39,056 nt of DNA from contig JAZNOQ010000160.1 of NCBI GenBank assembly GCA_045589215.1, positions 1-39,056 on the forward strand, written 5' to 3'. Positions 7,376 to 14,868 of this stretch are shown piece after piece. This DNA comes from JAZNOQ01 sp045589215. Lineage in GTDB: Bacteria; Bacillota; Clostridia; Oscillospirales; CAG-272. The notes under the pieces were generated by a model. The model had not been told where the DNA came from and did not search any database. It saw only the letters and a list, made by a program, of their open reading frames with translations. How positions within the stretch are numbered: position 1 is the stretch's first letter; each line of letters begins with the position of its first letter. The translations under genes and the position numbers were made by a program.

Positions 7376-8617
7376 ATGAATACGACCGAAGCACCTGCGA
7401 AAGTGCAGGAGAAACCGATCTCAAACCCGAAGAAAAAACGAAGGTGGATCAAGCTCCGCCACCGCATCGTCCGTGTGATCGCCTATCTCATTCTGAAGCC
7501 GATCTCGCGGCTGAAATACGGCATCAAGATCGAGCCTCTTCGAGACAAAAGGCAGTTCACGATCCTGCTAAACCACCAGACACCGTTTGATCAGTTCTTT
7601 GTCGGAATGGCATTTCCGCGCGTGATCTACTACGTCGCGTCCGAGGATATCTTCTCGAACGGCTTCGTGTCGTCCCTGATCCGTTTTCTCGTTGCCCCCA
7701 TCCCGATCAAAAAGCAGACCACCGACCTCCGTGCGATCAGGACCATCCTATCGGTTGCCAAGGAAGGCGGCTCGATCGCGATCGCGCCCGAGGGAAACCG
7801 CACCTACAGCGGAAGGACCGAATATATGGCTCCGTCGATCTCATCGCTCGTGCGCCGCATGAAGCTACCTGTTGCCCTTTTCCGCATTGAAGGCGGTTAC
7901 GGCGTTCAACCGCGATGGGCAGACGGAACGCGGAGAGGCAAGATGCGCGCTTACGTTACCCGCATCATCGAGCCCGAGGAATACGAAGGTCTTACGGACG
8001 ACGAGCTGTTTTCCGTCATCCGAGAGGGGCTATACGTAAACGAGGCTGTGCCGAGCGGCATTTACAAAAGCAAACGAAGCGCTGAATATCTCGAAAGAAT
8101 GCTTTACGTCTGTCCGTTTTGCGGATTTTCGCGTTTTGAGAGCCACGGAGACACGGTCACGTGCATGACCTGCGGAGAGAGCGTTCGCTATCTCGAGACG
8201 AAGGAGCTTTCTGCCACTGCGCCGAGGTTTCCCTTCCACTTGATCTCGGAATGGTATGACTATCAGAAGGATTTCGTAAACGCGCTCGACCTAATGCAGT
8301 ACACCGAAGTGCCGATCTTCACAGACACGGCAAGCGTTTCGGAGGTCATCGTGTGCAAAAAGAAAAAGCGGATCGCAAAAAACGCGCCCGTCGCGCTTTA
8401 CGGAGACCGCGTCGAGATCGGGGAGATGTCCGTTCCCTTTTCACTTGCATCCGCCTTCACCGTGCTTGGACGAAACAAGCTCAACATCTACTATGAGGGA
8501 AGGATCTATCAGCTGAAGGGCGACAAACGCTTCAATGCGCTGAAATACGTACATCTTTATCACAGATACAAGAACTTATCCAAAGGAGACGGCAATGGAA
8601 AATTTTTGGGACTTTAA
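7376..8617 (+). CDS. PlsC-like acyltransferase with zinc ribbon and C-terminal extension
   Basis: The N-terminal half is a glycerolipid acyltransferase domain. NHQTPFD (66-72) supplies the catalytic His-x4-Asp, and PEGNRTYSG (138-146) the phosphate-binding block. Such enzymes acylate lysophosphatidate in membrane lipid synthesis. A basic N terminus and hydrophobic patch (about 30-45) would hold it at the membrane. Beyond about residue 240 it departs from standard PlsC: a zinc ribbon (C246, C249, C263, C266) is followed by a roughly 145-residue region of unknown role, for 413 residues in total compared with 200-250 in simple PlsC proteins. The end overlaps the next gene by 23 bases. The substrate is unproven. 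Confidence 0.82.
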   Translation: MNTTEAPAKVQEKPISNPKKKRRWIKLRHRIVRVIAYLILKPISRLKYGIKIEPLRDKRQFTILLNHQTPFDQFFVGMAFPRVIYYVASEDIFSNGFVSSLIRFLVAPIPIKKQTTDLRAIRTILSVAKEGGSIAIAPEGNRTYSGRTEYMAPSISSLVRRMKLPVALFRIEGGYGVQPRWADGTRRGKMRAYVTRIIEPEEYEGLTDDELFSVIREGLYVNEAVPSGIYKSKRSAEYLERMLYVCPFCGFSRFESHGDTVTCMTCGESVRYLETKELSATAPRFPFHLISEWYDYQKDFVNALDLMQYTEVPIFTDTASVSEVIVCKKKKRIAKNAPVALYGDRVEIGEMSVPFSLASAFTVLGRNKLNIYYEGRIYQLKGDKRFNALKYVHLYHRYKNLSKGDGNGKFLGL

Positions 8618-9977
8618 GGTCTGGGGCAGCATCATCCTTTTTTCGGTTCTGCTCGCAAGCCTTCTTGCAGGTAACATACTCAGAAAAACGATCCCCTTTC
8701 TCAAAAAATCGCTTATCCCCACATCGGTGATCGGAGGCGTTCTCCTGCTCATTGTCGCAGGTGTTTATAAGGCGATCACGGGTGACGTATTCTTCGAAAC
8801 GGCGGCATTTGGCGGCAACGGAACGACAAACCTTGAGATCCTGACCTATCACACCCTCGCGCTCGGGTTCATCGCATCGACGTTCAAGACCTCCGAGGGC
8901 AAGCTGACGAAAAAGCGCACATCCGAGATCTTCAACACGGGCGTCACAACGGTCTCGACCTACCTGCTTCAGGCGATCTTCGGGCTCGTGATCACGATGA
9001 TCGCGGCACTCGTCGTGAAGGATTTCTTCTCGGCGGCGGGTATGCTTCTTCCCTTCGGCTACGGTCAGGGCACGGGGCAGGCGATGAACTACGGCAATAT
9101 TTACGAGACCGAGCACGGCTTCATCGGCGGCAAGAGCTTCGGACTTACGATTGCGGCTCTCGGCTTCCTATCGGCAAGCCTCGGCGGTGTACTGCATATG
9201 AATATTATGAAACGCCGAAACAAGCTGAAGCTGGCAAAAGCCTACGGCAAGTCCCTCAGAACCGAGGACATTGAAGCGCAGAACGAGATCCCGATGCAGG
9301 AAAGCATCGACAAGATGACGATCCAGATCGCCCTGATCGCGTTCGCCTATCTGCTCTCGTACCTTTTGATGTACGCACTCGGACGCCTCTTGCCCGGAAT
9401 GCGCGCCGTGATCTACGGCTTCAACTTCCTCCTCGGCGTTCTCTCGGCGACGCTCGTCAAGGCAGTATTGAATTTCCTGCGAAGAAAATCGGTCATCAAG
9501 AAGGAATACACAAATAATTTCCTGCTCACGAGAGCAAGTAATTTCTTCTTCGATATTATGGTCGTTGCGGGCATTGCGGCGATCCGCCTCGATTATCTCG
9601 AGCGCTACTGGGGCATCATGCTGATCCTCGGCGTTGTCGGTATGATCATTACCTATGTCTACAACCGCATCGTTGCGAAAACGCTCTTCCCCGAATACGC
9701 AGAGGAGCAGTTCCTCATGATGTACGGCATGCTGACGGGAACGGCGAGCACGGGCATCATCCTGCTGCGCGAGGTCGATGGCGACTTCAAGACGCCCGCG
9801 TCGGACAACATGGTATATCAGAACTTTCCCGCGATCGTGTTCGGCTTCCCCTTAATGTTTCTCGCAACCCTTGCGCCGACGAAGCCTGTCTTAACGCTCA
9901 TCGCCGTTACGGTATTCTTCATCGTTATGAATATCATTCTGTTCAGAAGCTTTATCTTTAAAAGGCGGAAGAAATAA
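8595..9977 (+). CDS. Sodium/glutamate symporter family (GltS/ESS) transporter
   Basis: This 460-residue integral membrane protein has about a dozen hydrophobic segments. The family hallmark LPFGYGQGTGQAMNYG lies near residues 152-167 and TGTASTGIILLREVD in the second half, the two pore-loop regions of the inverted-repeat fold. Characterised members import glutamate with sodium. A longer central cytoplasmic linker (about 205-240, charged) separates the halves. ATG 8595 follows AAAGGAGACGGCA inside the end of the acyltransferase gene, so the two are co-translated. Whether glutamate is the real substrate is inferred from the family only. Confidence 0.88.
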   Translation: MENFWDFKVWGSIILFSVLLASLLAGNILRKTIPFLKKSLIPTSVIGGVLLLIVAGVYKAITGDVFFETAAFGGNGTTNLEILTYHTLALGFIASTFKTSEGKLTKKRTSEIFNTGVTTVSTYLLQAIFGLVITMIAALVVKDFFSAAGMLLPFGYGQGTGQAMNYGNIYETEHGFIGGKSFGLTIAALGFLSASLGGVLHMNIMKRRNKLKLAKAYGKSLRTEDIEAQNEIPMQESIDKMTIQIALIAFAYLLSYLLMYALGRLLPGMRAVIYGFNFLLGVLSATLVKAVLNFLRRKSVIKKEYTNNFLLTRASNFFFDIMVVAGIAAIRLDYLERYWGIMLILGVVGMIITYVYNRIVAKTLFPEYAEEQFLMMYGMLTGTASTGIILLREVDGDFKTPASDNMVYQNFPAIVFGFPLMFLATLAPTKPVLTLIAVTVFFIVMNIILFRSFIFKRRKK

Positions 9978-10067
9978 CCCAAAAAGAAAAGGGGCTGCGT
10001 CAAAAGCGTGATGCTCTTATCGGAGAAATCACATAGCGTAAATTTGCTCCGCAGTAAACAAATAATT

Positions 10068-10104
10068 AACGCCGACAGATTTTCAAAGTCTGTCGGCGTT
10101 TTAT
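10068..10104. terminator. Bidirectional terminator between gltS and RAYT
   Basis: A perfect 12-base-pair stem (10068-10079 with 10089-10100) with a 9-base loop is followed by TTTTATTTATT on the plus strand and TTAATTATTTG on the minus strand. It lies between two converging genes and can serve both. Confidence 0.85.
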
Positions 10105-10175
10105 TTATTCGATAAATCTGTTTTATCGCCAGTTTCGCCTCTGTATTACAAACGCGCCTGACATAGCCCATACCC

Positions 10176-10706
10176 TTATTCTTCGGTGTATAATTCATCG
10201 TAGTACCATCGGAGGGGATTTTCGCAAATATACCGCAAATGCTCATCGTAATCTTGACGGTTACGGATAATATGGTCGTGAAAGCGAGCCTGCCAAATGT
10301 TTTCACAGTATTCCTTGTTGCAAAAACGCTTAAATGTCGATACAAACTGCGAACACGCGCTATTCGCTCTCTCAACGTTTGTAGGGACAGGCGTCCTCGA
10401 CTGTCCTTGATCGGTCGAATTTTTGGTTTCCTTCACCCAAAGCAAAAGGTGAATATGGTTGGGCATGATTACATACCCTTCAACCGACAAATGATTGTAG
10501 AAATCATTTAGTTGCCGGATGTATTTATCTGCAATTTTTCCATATTGGGTCAATTCTGTTTGCGGACAGTCGAGGACGCCTGTCCCTACAATGCGAGATA
10601 AAAGCGGTCGTCTGTTTTGCGTACAGATCGTTATAAAATATGCGCCGACACTACTGTAATCAAAGCTTTGATATCTTGGCGTTCTTCTATTTTTTAATTC
10701 CTCCAT
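10176..10706 (-). CDS. REP-associated tyrosine transposase (RAYT, Y1/IS200-like)
   Basis: This is a single-strand-specific HUH transposase with the HxH metal motif in MPNHIHLLLW and a candidate catalytic Tyr in QDYDEHLRYICENP, plus the conserved YFITICTQNR and WQARFHDHIIRN segments. RAYTs nick and move REP/REPIN hairpins. An ATG near 10706 (MEMEELKNRRTPRYQSF) is the likely start; the frame stays open upstream but would run through the promoter. Two arms of a perfect 28-base inverted repeat lie inside the coding sequence at loops before and after the HUH motif (encoding TGVLDCPQ and GQSRTPVPT). The frame is uninterrupted, so the enzyme may be functional. Composition is more AT-rich than its neighbours. 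Confidence 0.85.
   Translation of the reverse strand: MEELKNRRTPRYQSFDYSSVGAYFITICTQNRRPLLSRIVGTGVLDCPQTELTQYGKIADKYIRQLNDFYNHLSVEGYVIMPNHIHLLLWVKETKNSTDQGQSRTPVPTNVERANSACSQFVSTFKRFCNKEYCENIWQARFHDHIIRNRQDYDEHLRYICENPLRWYYDELYTEE
10379..10406 (+). repeat. REP-like repeat, left arm
   Basis: The 28 bases match the reverse complement of 10564-10591 without a mismatch. Within the arm, GGACAG and CTGTCC form a 6-base-pair hairpin with a 10-base loop, so each arm is itself REP-like. It lies inside the RAYT reading frame. Confidence 0.8.
10564..10591 (-). repeat. REP-like repeat, right arm
   Basis: This is the perfect inverted partner of 10379-10406, with 157 bases between the arms. Together they have the geometry of a REPIN (two REPs in opposite orientation). 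The match ends abruptly on both sides. Confidence 0.8.
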
Positions 10707-10722
10707 TTCCATCACCCATTCT

Positions 10723-10770
10723 ATTATATCACAAATCGGCCGAGGAATCAATCCCTCTGCCGATATTTGT
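10723..10770 (-). promoter_or_regulatory. RAYT promoter overlapping a 40-base palindrome
   Basis: On the minus strand TTGATT (10751-10746), a 17-base spacer and TATAAT (10728-10723) form a promoter. An imperfect palindrome at 10731-10770 pairs 14 bases per arm with one mismatch and a 2-base bulge, and places the -35 box in its loop. This could be an operator or a REP-type hairpin recognised by the transposase. Confidence 0.6.
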
Positions 10771-10837
10771 GCCCGCAAATTCTCCGTTAAGAACAACAGA
10801 GAAATGACTCAGCCTCTTTTTATTGCTCCGACGCCGT

Positions 10838-11767
10838 TTATACAAGTCGGATCTTCTTTTCAAATATTTCTCCGTCCACCGCAATATAGCTGTGCGTTCC
10901 GTTATATCCTGCACTGATCGTGTGTCCGTCAAAGCTTGCCTTTAGCTCGTGCTGCTGCTCGACCAAAGCCTCATACGTGTCATACACGTTGCCGTCGATG
11001 ATCAGCTCGTTTCTGCGCTTCACGCGTCTATAACAGACGTTATGACCAAACGCATTCGTTTCGAGCAAAACTCTGTGCTTCACAGACGTGTCGGCGGGAT
11101 AAAGGATAGCGGTGTCCACCTTCGTGTCGACGGGCGTGGACATCGGCTCCTCGGGAGAAACGTATTCCCCGCCCGAAAGCGGTGCGTCGGGATCAAGGGT
11201 CATTTCCGCATCCCAAAGCGGCACCTCCTCTTCGGGTAGCTTCAGCAGCTTGTAGTGCGCGTGAATACCCCGCGAAAGCCCCACGATAAACCACACGTGG
11301 AAGATCAGGTCAACGATCGCCTCCATGGAAAAGCTGAGAAGCAAAAACAGTAACGTATCAATGGCAAAGATAACCAAAGCGAAGATCATCCAGCCGATCT
11401 TATGCTTTTTCGATAAGAGCCAACTGATAAAATACAGCGCCGTACCAATGATCGCAAAAGCCAGCATGACCGCAAAGAAGGAGCTGTCTATCGGCTCGAG
11501 ACCTTCAAGTCCGTCCGTATAGTAGTCGTCCGGCATCATACCACACAGGATCTTGCCCATCGAGACAGCAAAATACGGAAGGAACGCCGAGAAAAGAAAA
11601 TAAGTATTGGAATCAAAAAGAAGTAACGCGAGATTGATCACCGTAAATATGAGCACGTATAGAATATCCGAACGGGCAGAGTGGTATCGGCGCTCGAGCA
11701 TAATACGCTCCGACGGTATCGGCTGTTGCGTTTCTGCTCCAACGCCGAATCTGTATCTGAACTTCAT
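10838..11767 (-). CDS. Hypothetical multi-pass membrane protein
   Basis: I do not recognise this 309-residue protein. It has a charged N terminus, then about five hydrophobic segments (roughly 35-51, 56-72, 95-118, 124-146, 150-166) and a soluble C-terminal region of about 140 residues. The tail has an acidic Pro-rich stretch and then a beta-rich part with repeated short strands. The ATG at 11767 follows AAAAGGAGACGGCT. The gene begins 47 bases after the proC stop with no clear terminator, so it may be a distal member of the proline operon, but nothing links it functionally to proline. Confidence 0.75.
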   Translation of the reverse strand: MKFRYRFGVGAETQQPIPSERIMLERRYHSARSDILYVLIFTVINLALLLFDSNTYFLFSAFLPYFAVSMGKILCGMMPDDYYTDGLEGLEPIDSSFFAVMLAFAIIGTALYFISWLLSKKHKIGWMIFALVIFAIDTLLFLLLSFSMEAIVDLIFHVWFIVGLSRGIHAHYKLLKLPEEEVPLWDAEMTLDPDAPLSGGEYVSPEEPMSTPVDTKVDTAILYPADTSVKHRVLLETNAFGHNVCYRRVKRRNELIIDGNVYDTYEALVEQQHELKASFDGHTISAGYNGTHSYIAVDGEIFEKKIRLV

Positions 11768-11814
11768 AGCCGTCTCCTTTTAGGTGTCCGAATTTTTATA
11801 TAGAGGATTTTCCT

Positions 11815-12612
11815 TTACTTTTTCAGTTCAAGCGTGCGCTTGTACGCCGCCAATACGGCGTCCATCGCGGCATTCCGCATACCGCCCGCTTCAAGGGCGT
11901 GAACACCTGCGATCGTCGTCCCGCCGGGACTGCACACAGCGTCCTTCAGGTCACCCGGGTGTCCGTACTCGAGAAGCATTTTTGCCGCCCCGAGAAGGGT
12001 CTGCGCCGCGTATACCGCCGCCTTGTCGCGCGGAACACCGCACTCGACCGCTCCGTCTGCGAGCGCCTCGGCAAAGAGATATACGAACGCAGGGCCGCAG
12101 CCCGAGATCGCACTGCCCGCATCGATCATACCTTCGGGGATGCAGTCAAACCGTCCTGCCGCCGAAAAGGCGTTGAGGAAGGTCTCCACCGCATCCGCCG
12201 TAACACCGTCAGCGGTGTAAAGGATCATACCCTCGCCGACCATTACAGGTGTGTTCGGCATAATACGGATCACGGGAAGCCCTGCTCCAATGTACGAGCG
12301 GATCGCCGCGATCGAAAGTCCCGCCGCCATCGTGATAACGGTGACGCCTTTGCGCCCCGAAAGCTTGTCCGCAAATTCCGCGATGCCGCTCGCCATATAC
12401 TGTGGCTTGAGCCCAAGCACGACGAACGCGGCGTTCTCTGCGATGTCAAGCGCTGTGGTCGGCACGACGCCGCACTCCGATGCGAGCACCGAGGTTTTCG
12501 TTTCGTCTCGGTCGCAAACGGCGATCTCGGTGCCCGAAAGCGTTTTTGCCGCCGCACGCACGAGTGCGCCGCCCATATTGCCGCAACCGATAAATCCAAG
12601 CGTGTATTTCAT
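11815..12612 (-). CDS. proC: Pyrroline-5-carboxylate reductase
   Basis: ProC catalyses the last step of proline synthesis, reducing 1-pyrroline-5-carboxylate to proline with NAD(P)H. The 265-residue protein has the Rossmann dinucleotide motif GCGNMG (9-14), VVLGLKPQ, the RIMPNTP block and the C-terminal CSPGGTT region lining the active site. ATG 12612 is chosen because GGAG lies 6 bases upstream; a longer start is possible but lacks a ribosome site. It sits 65 bases after proA in the same direction, completing a proB-proA-proC unit. Confidence 0.96.
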   Translation of the reverse strand: MKYTLGFIGCGNMGGALVRAAAKTLSGTEIAVCDRDETKTSVLASECGVVPTTALDIAENAAFVVLGLKPQYMASGIAEFADKLSGRKGVTVITMAAGLSIAAIRSYIGAGLPVIRIMPNTPVMVGEGMILYTADGVTADAVETFLNAFSAAGRFDCIPEGMIDAGSAISGCGPAFVYLFAEALADGAVECGVPRDKAAVYAAQTLLGAAKMLLEYGHPGDLKDAVCSPGGTTIAGVHALEAGGMRNAAMDAVLAAYKRTLELKK

Positions 12613-12677
12613 AATTGTCTCCATATTTCTCGTGTTTTGCGTGGAATTCTTTTGATTCGCGTATCCTCTGACGATGC

Positions 12678-13937
12678 TTACCGCACCTGACCGTCGCCCG
12701 TAACGATATATTTGTACGAGCAGAGCTCCGTAAGCCCCATCGGACCGCGTGCGTGCAGCTTTTGCGTCGAAATGCCGATCTCGCATCCCTTGCCGAACTC
12801 ACCGCCGTCGGTGAATCGCGTCGAGGCGTTGACGTATACCGCCGCCGAATCAACGGCACGGGTGAAGGTATCGATCGCTACGTCGCAGTGCGATACGATG
12901 CAGTCACTGTGATGCGTCGAATGCGCTCCAATGTGCGCGACCGCCTCATTCACGTCCTTCACGACCTTCACGGCAAGAATATAATCAAGAAATTCGGTAT
13001 CAAAATCATTCTCTCCCGCAGGCACGCCGCCGATCACGGCAGACGCCCTTTCGTCACAACGGAATTCAACGGGGGGAAGTCCCTTCTCCGCGCGGTCATC
13101 TGCAAGACGCTGCTTCAGCATCGGCAGGAATTCATCCGCAACCTTTTCGTTTACAAGGCAGACCTCTGCGGCGTTACAAACCGACGGACGGCTCGTTTTC
13201 GCATTTTCGACGATGGCGAGCGCCTTGTCAAGATCGGCGGTCTCGTCGACGTAAATGTGACAGATACCCGTTCCCGTCTGAATGCAGGGCACGCGCGCGT
13301 TTTCAATGCAGGCACGAATCAAGCCCGCACCGCCGCGCGGAATGAGCGCGTCGATATATCCAACCGCAGTCATAAGATCGGTCGCACTTTGCCGCGACAC
13401 GTCCTCGATCATATTGATGAAATCCTCGCAAAGCCCGCATTCGCGGAGTGTCTCGCGAAGCACCGAGACGATCTCGTAAGACGTTCGGAAGGCTTCCTTT
13501 CCACCGCGCAAAACGCAGACGTTTCCGCTCTTGAAGCAAAGCACGCCCGCATCCGACGTTACGTTCGGACGGCTCTCGTAGATGATACCGATCACACCGA
13601 GCGGAACGCGCACCTTACGAATGCTGAGTCCATTCGGAAGAGCACTCGATTCGAGCACGCCGCCGAGGGGATCCTCAAGGGCTGCGACCGAGCGAATACC
13701 GTTTGCCATTCCCTGAATGCGCTTTTCGTCAAGGCGCAATCGGTCGACCATCACGTCTCCGATCTTTTCGCGGGCGGCTTCGACGTCAAGAGCGTTCGCT
13801 TCGAGGATGCGCCTGGTGTTCTCTTCAAGTGCGTCCGCCATTCTCAGCAGTGCCGCGTCACGCTTGTCCGTATCAAGCAGCATCAGCTGAGGTGCCGCTT
13901 TTTTTGCTCTTTCGAGTATTTCCTGTGTCGTTTTCAT
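12678..13937 (-). CDS. proA: Gamma-glutamyl phosphate reductase
   Basis: ProA reduces gamma-glutamyl phosphate to glutamate semialdehyde with NADPH, the second step of proline synthesis. The 419-residue protein belongs to the aldehyde dehydrogenase superfamily. It shows the cofactor segment ESRPNVTSDA (121-130), LIPRGGAGLI, and the catalytic cysteine C254 in RPSVCNAAEVC. Length matches the family. The start has a purine-rich AAAGGAAAAGGAT immediately before ATG. It lies 45 bases after proB, consistent with one transcript and a channelled ProB-ProA pair. Confidence 0.97.
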   Translation of the reverse strand: MKTTQEILERAKKAAPQLMLLDTDKRDAALLRMADALEENTRRILEANALDVEAAREKIGDVMVDRLRLDEKRIQGMANGIRSVAALEDPLGGVLESSALPNGLSIRKVRVPLGVIGIIYESRPNVTSDAGVLCFKSGNVCVLRGGKEAFRTSYEIVSVLRETLRECGLCEDFINMIEDVSRQSATDLMTAVGYIDALIPRGGAGLIRACIENARVPCIQTGTGICHIYVDETADLDKALAIVENAKTSRPSVCNAAEVCLVNEKVADEFLPMLKQRLADDRAEKGLPPVEFRCDERASAVIGGVPAGENDFDTEFLDYILAVKVVKDVNEAVAHIGAHSTHHSDCIVSHCDVAIDTFTRAVDSAAVYVNASTRFTDGGEFGKGCEIGISTQKLHARGPMGLTELCSYKYIVTGDGQVR

Positions 13938-13982
13938 ATCCTTTTCCTTTCGGGACCGTGTCCCCTATAAAGCGGCAGAGCC

Positions 13983-14750
13983 TTAGTCTTTGTAAAACCG
14001 CGTGTATCCCTTGCCCTTCCCCTCGATGATATCGTAAAGGAATTCGGGATCCTCGCCGTTTGCGATCACAAGATCGCACCCTTCACCGTTACAGATCTGC
14101 GCCGCACGGAGCTTCGTCCGCATACCGCCCGTTCCGAGTGCCGATCCCTCTCCGCCCGCAAGCGCGAGGATCTCATCGGTCACGCCGTGGACCTCTTCGA
14201 TGAGTCTGGCATTTTCGTCCTTCCTCGGATCTGCCGAATACAGTCCCTCAACGTCCGAAAGGATCACGAGAAGCTCGGCGCCGATGCTGACCGCAACAAG
14301 CGCAGACAGCGTATCGTTGTCACCGACCTTGATCTCCTCCGTGGCGATCGTGTCGTTTTCATTGATGATCGGAAGCACCCCGAGCTCAAGGAGACGCTTC
14401 ATCGTATTGCTGAAATTCTCATGACGCTCCTCAGAGGTAAAATCCGAGCCCGTAAGCAGGATCTGTGCTACCGTGTGGTTCTGTTCGGTGAATAGATCAT
14501 CGTAAACGTACATCAATTCACACTGTCCGACCGCTGCCGCCGCCTGTTTTGTCGGAATATCGGTCGGCTTCTCGAGGAGTCCGAGCTTACCGACGCCCAT
14601 ACCGATTGCGCCCGACGAAACGAGGATCACCTCGTGTCCCTCGTTTTTGAGATCGCTGATGACGCGGCAAAGCGCGGTCGTGCGGCGAATATTGAGCCGT
14701 CCCGTGGCGTGTGCCAGAGTCGACGTTCCTACCTTGATTACTACTCTCAT
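13983..14750 (-). CDS. proB: Glutamate 5-kinase, short form without PUA domain
   Basis: ProB phosphorylates glutamate to gamma-glutamyl phosphate, the committed and usually proline-inhibited step. The amino-acid-kinase fold is clear: IKVGTST (5-11), SSGAIGMG (45-52), NENDT (130-134), SDVEGLY (165-171) and GTGGMRTK (206-213). At 255 residues it ends after the kinase domain, whereas E. coli ProB (about 367 residues) carries a C-terminal PUA domain; many Bacillota have the short form. The ATG at 14750 follows AAGGAAG. No T-box or other leader structure is visible upstream. Confidence 0.96.
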   Translation of the reverse strand: MRVVIKVGTSTLAHATGRLNIRRTTALCRVISDLKNEGHEVILVSSGAIGMGVGKLGLLEKPTDIPTKQAAAAVGQCELMYVYDDLFTEQNHTVAQILLTGSDFTSEERHENFSNTMKRLLELGVLPIINENDTIATEEIKVGDNDTLSALVAVSIGAELLVILSDVEGLYSADPRKDENARLIEEVHGVTDEILALAGGEGSALGTGGMRTKLRAAQICNGEGCDLVIANGEDPEFLYDIIEGKGKGYTRFYKD

Positions 14751-14801
14751 AGATGTACTTCCTTTCGGCCGAGCCGAATATAACTCGATATTTATTTTAC
14801 A

Positions 14802-14829
14802 GTTTTATCGAAAATAACGGACTTGTCAA
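14802..14829 (-). promoter_or_regulatory. Likely proBAC promoter
   Basis: A minus-strand TTGACA (14829-14824) is followed after 16 bases by TAAAAC (14807-14802), a weaker -10 match. It lies about 50 bases before the proB start. The -35 is certain, the -10 less so. Confidence 0.5.
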
Positions 14830-14868
14830 GCAAATCGGAAAAACTTTTCGATACATCGCATAGACTTC

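Larger units (their letters stand above)
9987..10820. mobile_element. RAYT-bearing segment bounded by matching hairpin arms
   Basis: AAAAGGGGCTGCGTCA at 9987-10002 and its near inverted complement at 10805-10820 (14 of 16 match) bracket the RAYT gene and its terminator. Two readings fit: the arms are the ends of a mobile unit, or they are the two halves of a terminator hairpin of the GGCTG type that was opened by insertion. No target-site duplication could be identified by eye. Confidence 0.4.

Noticed and set aside
10379..10591. CRISPR-like repeat pair
   Set aside because: The two copies are inverted, not direct, lie inside a transposase gene, and there is no array or cas gene.
14751..14868. 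T-box or other riboswitch before proB
   Set aside because: The leader is only about 50 bases after the likely promoter and shows no specifier loop, antiterminator or terminator.
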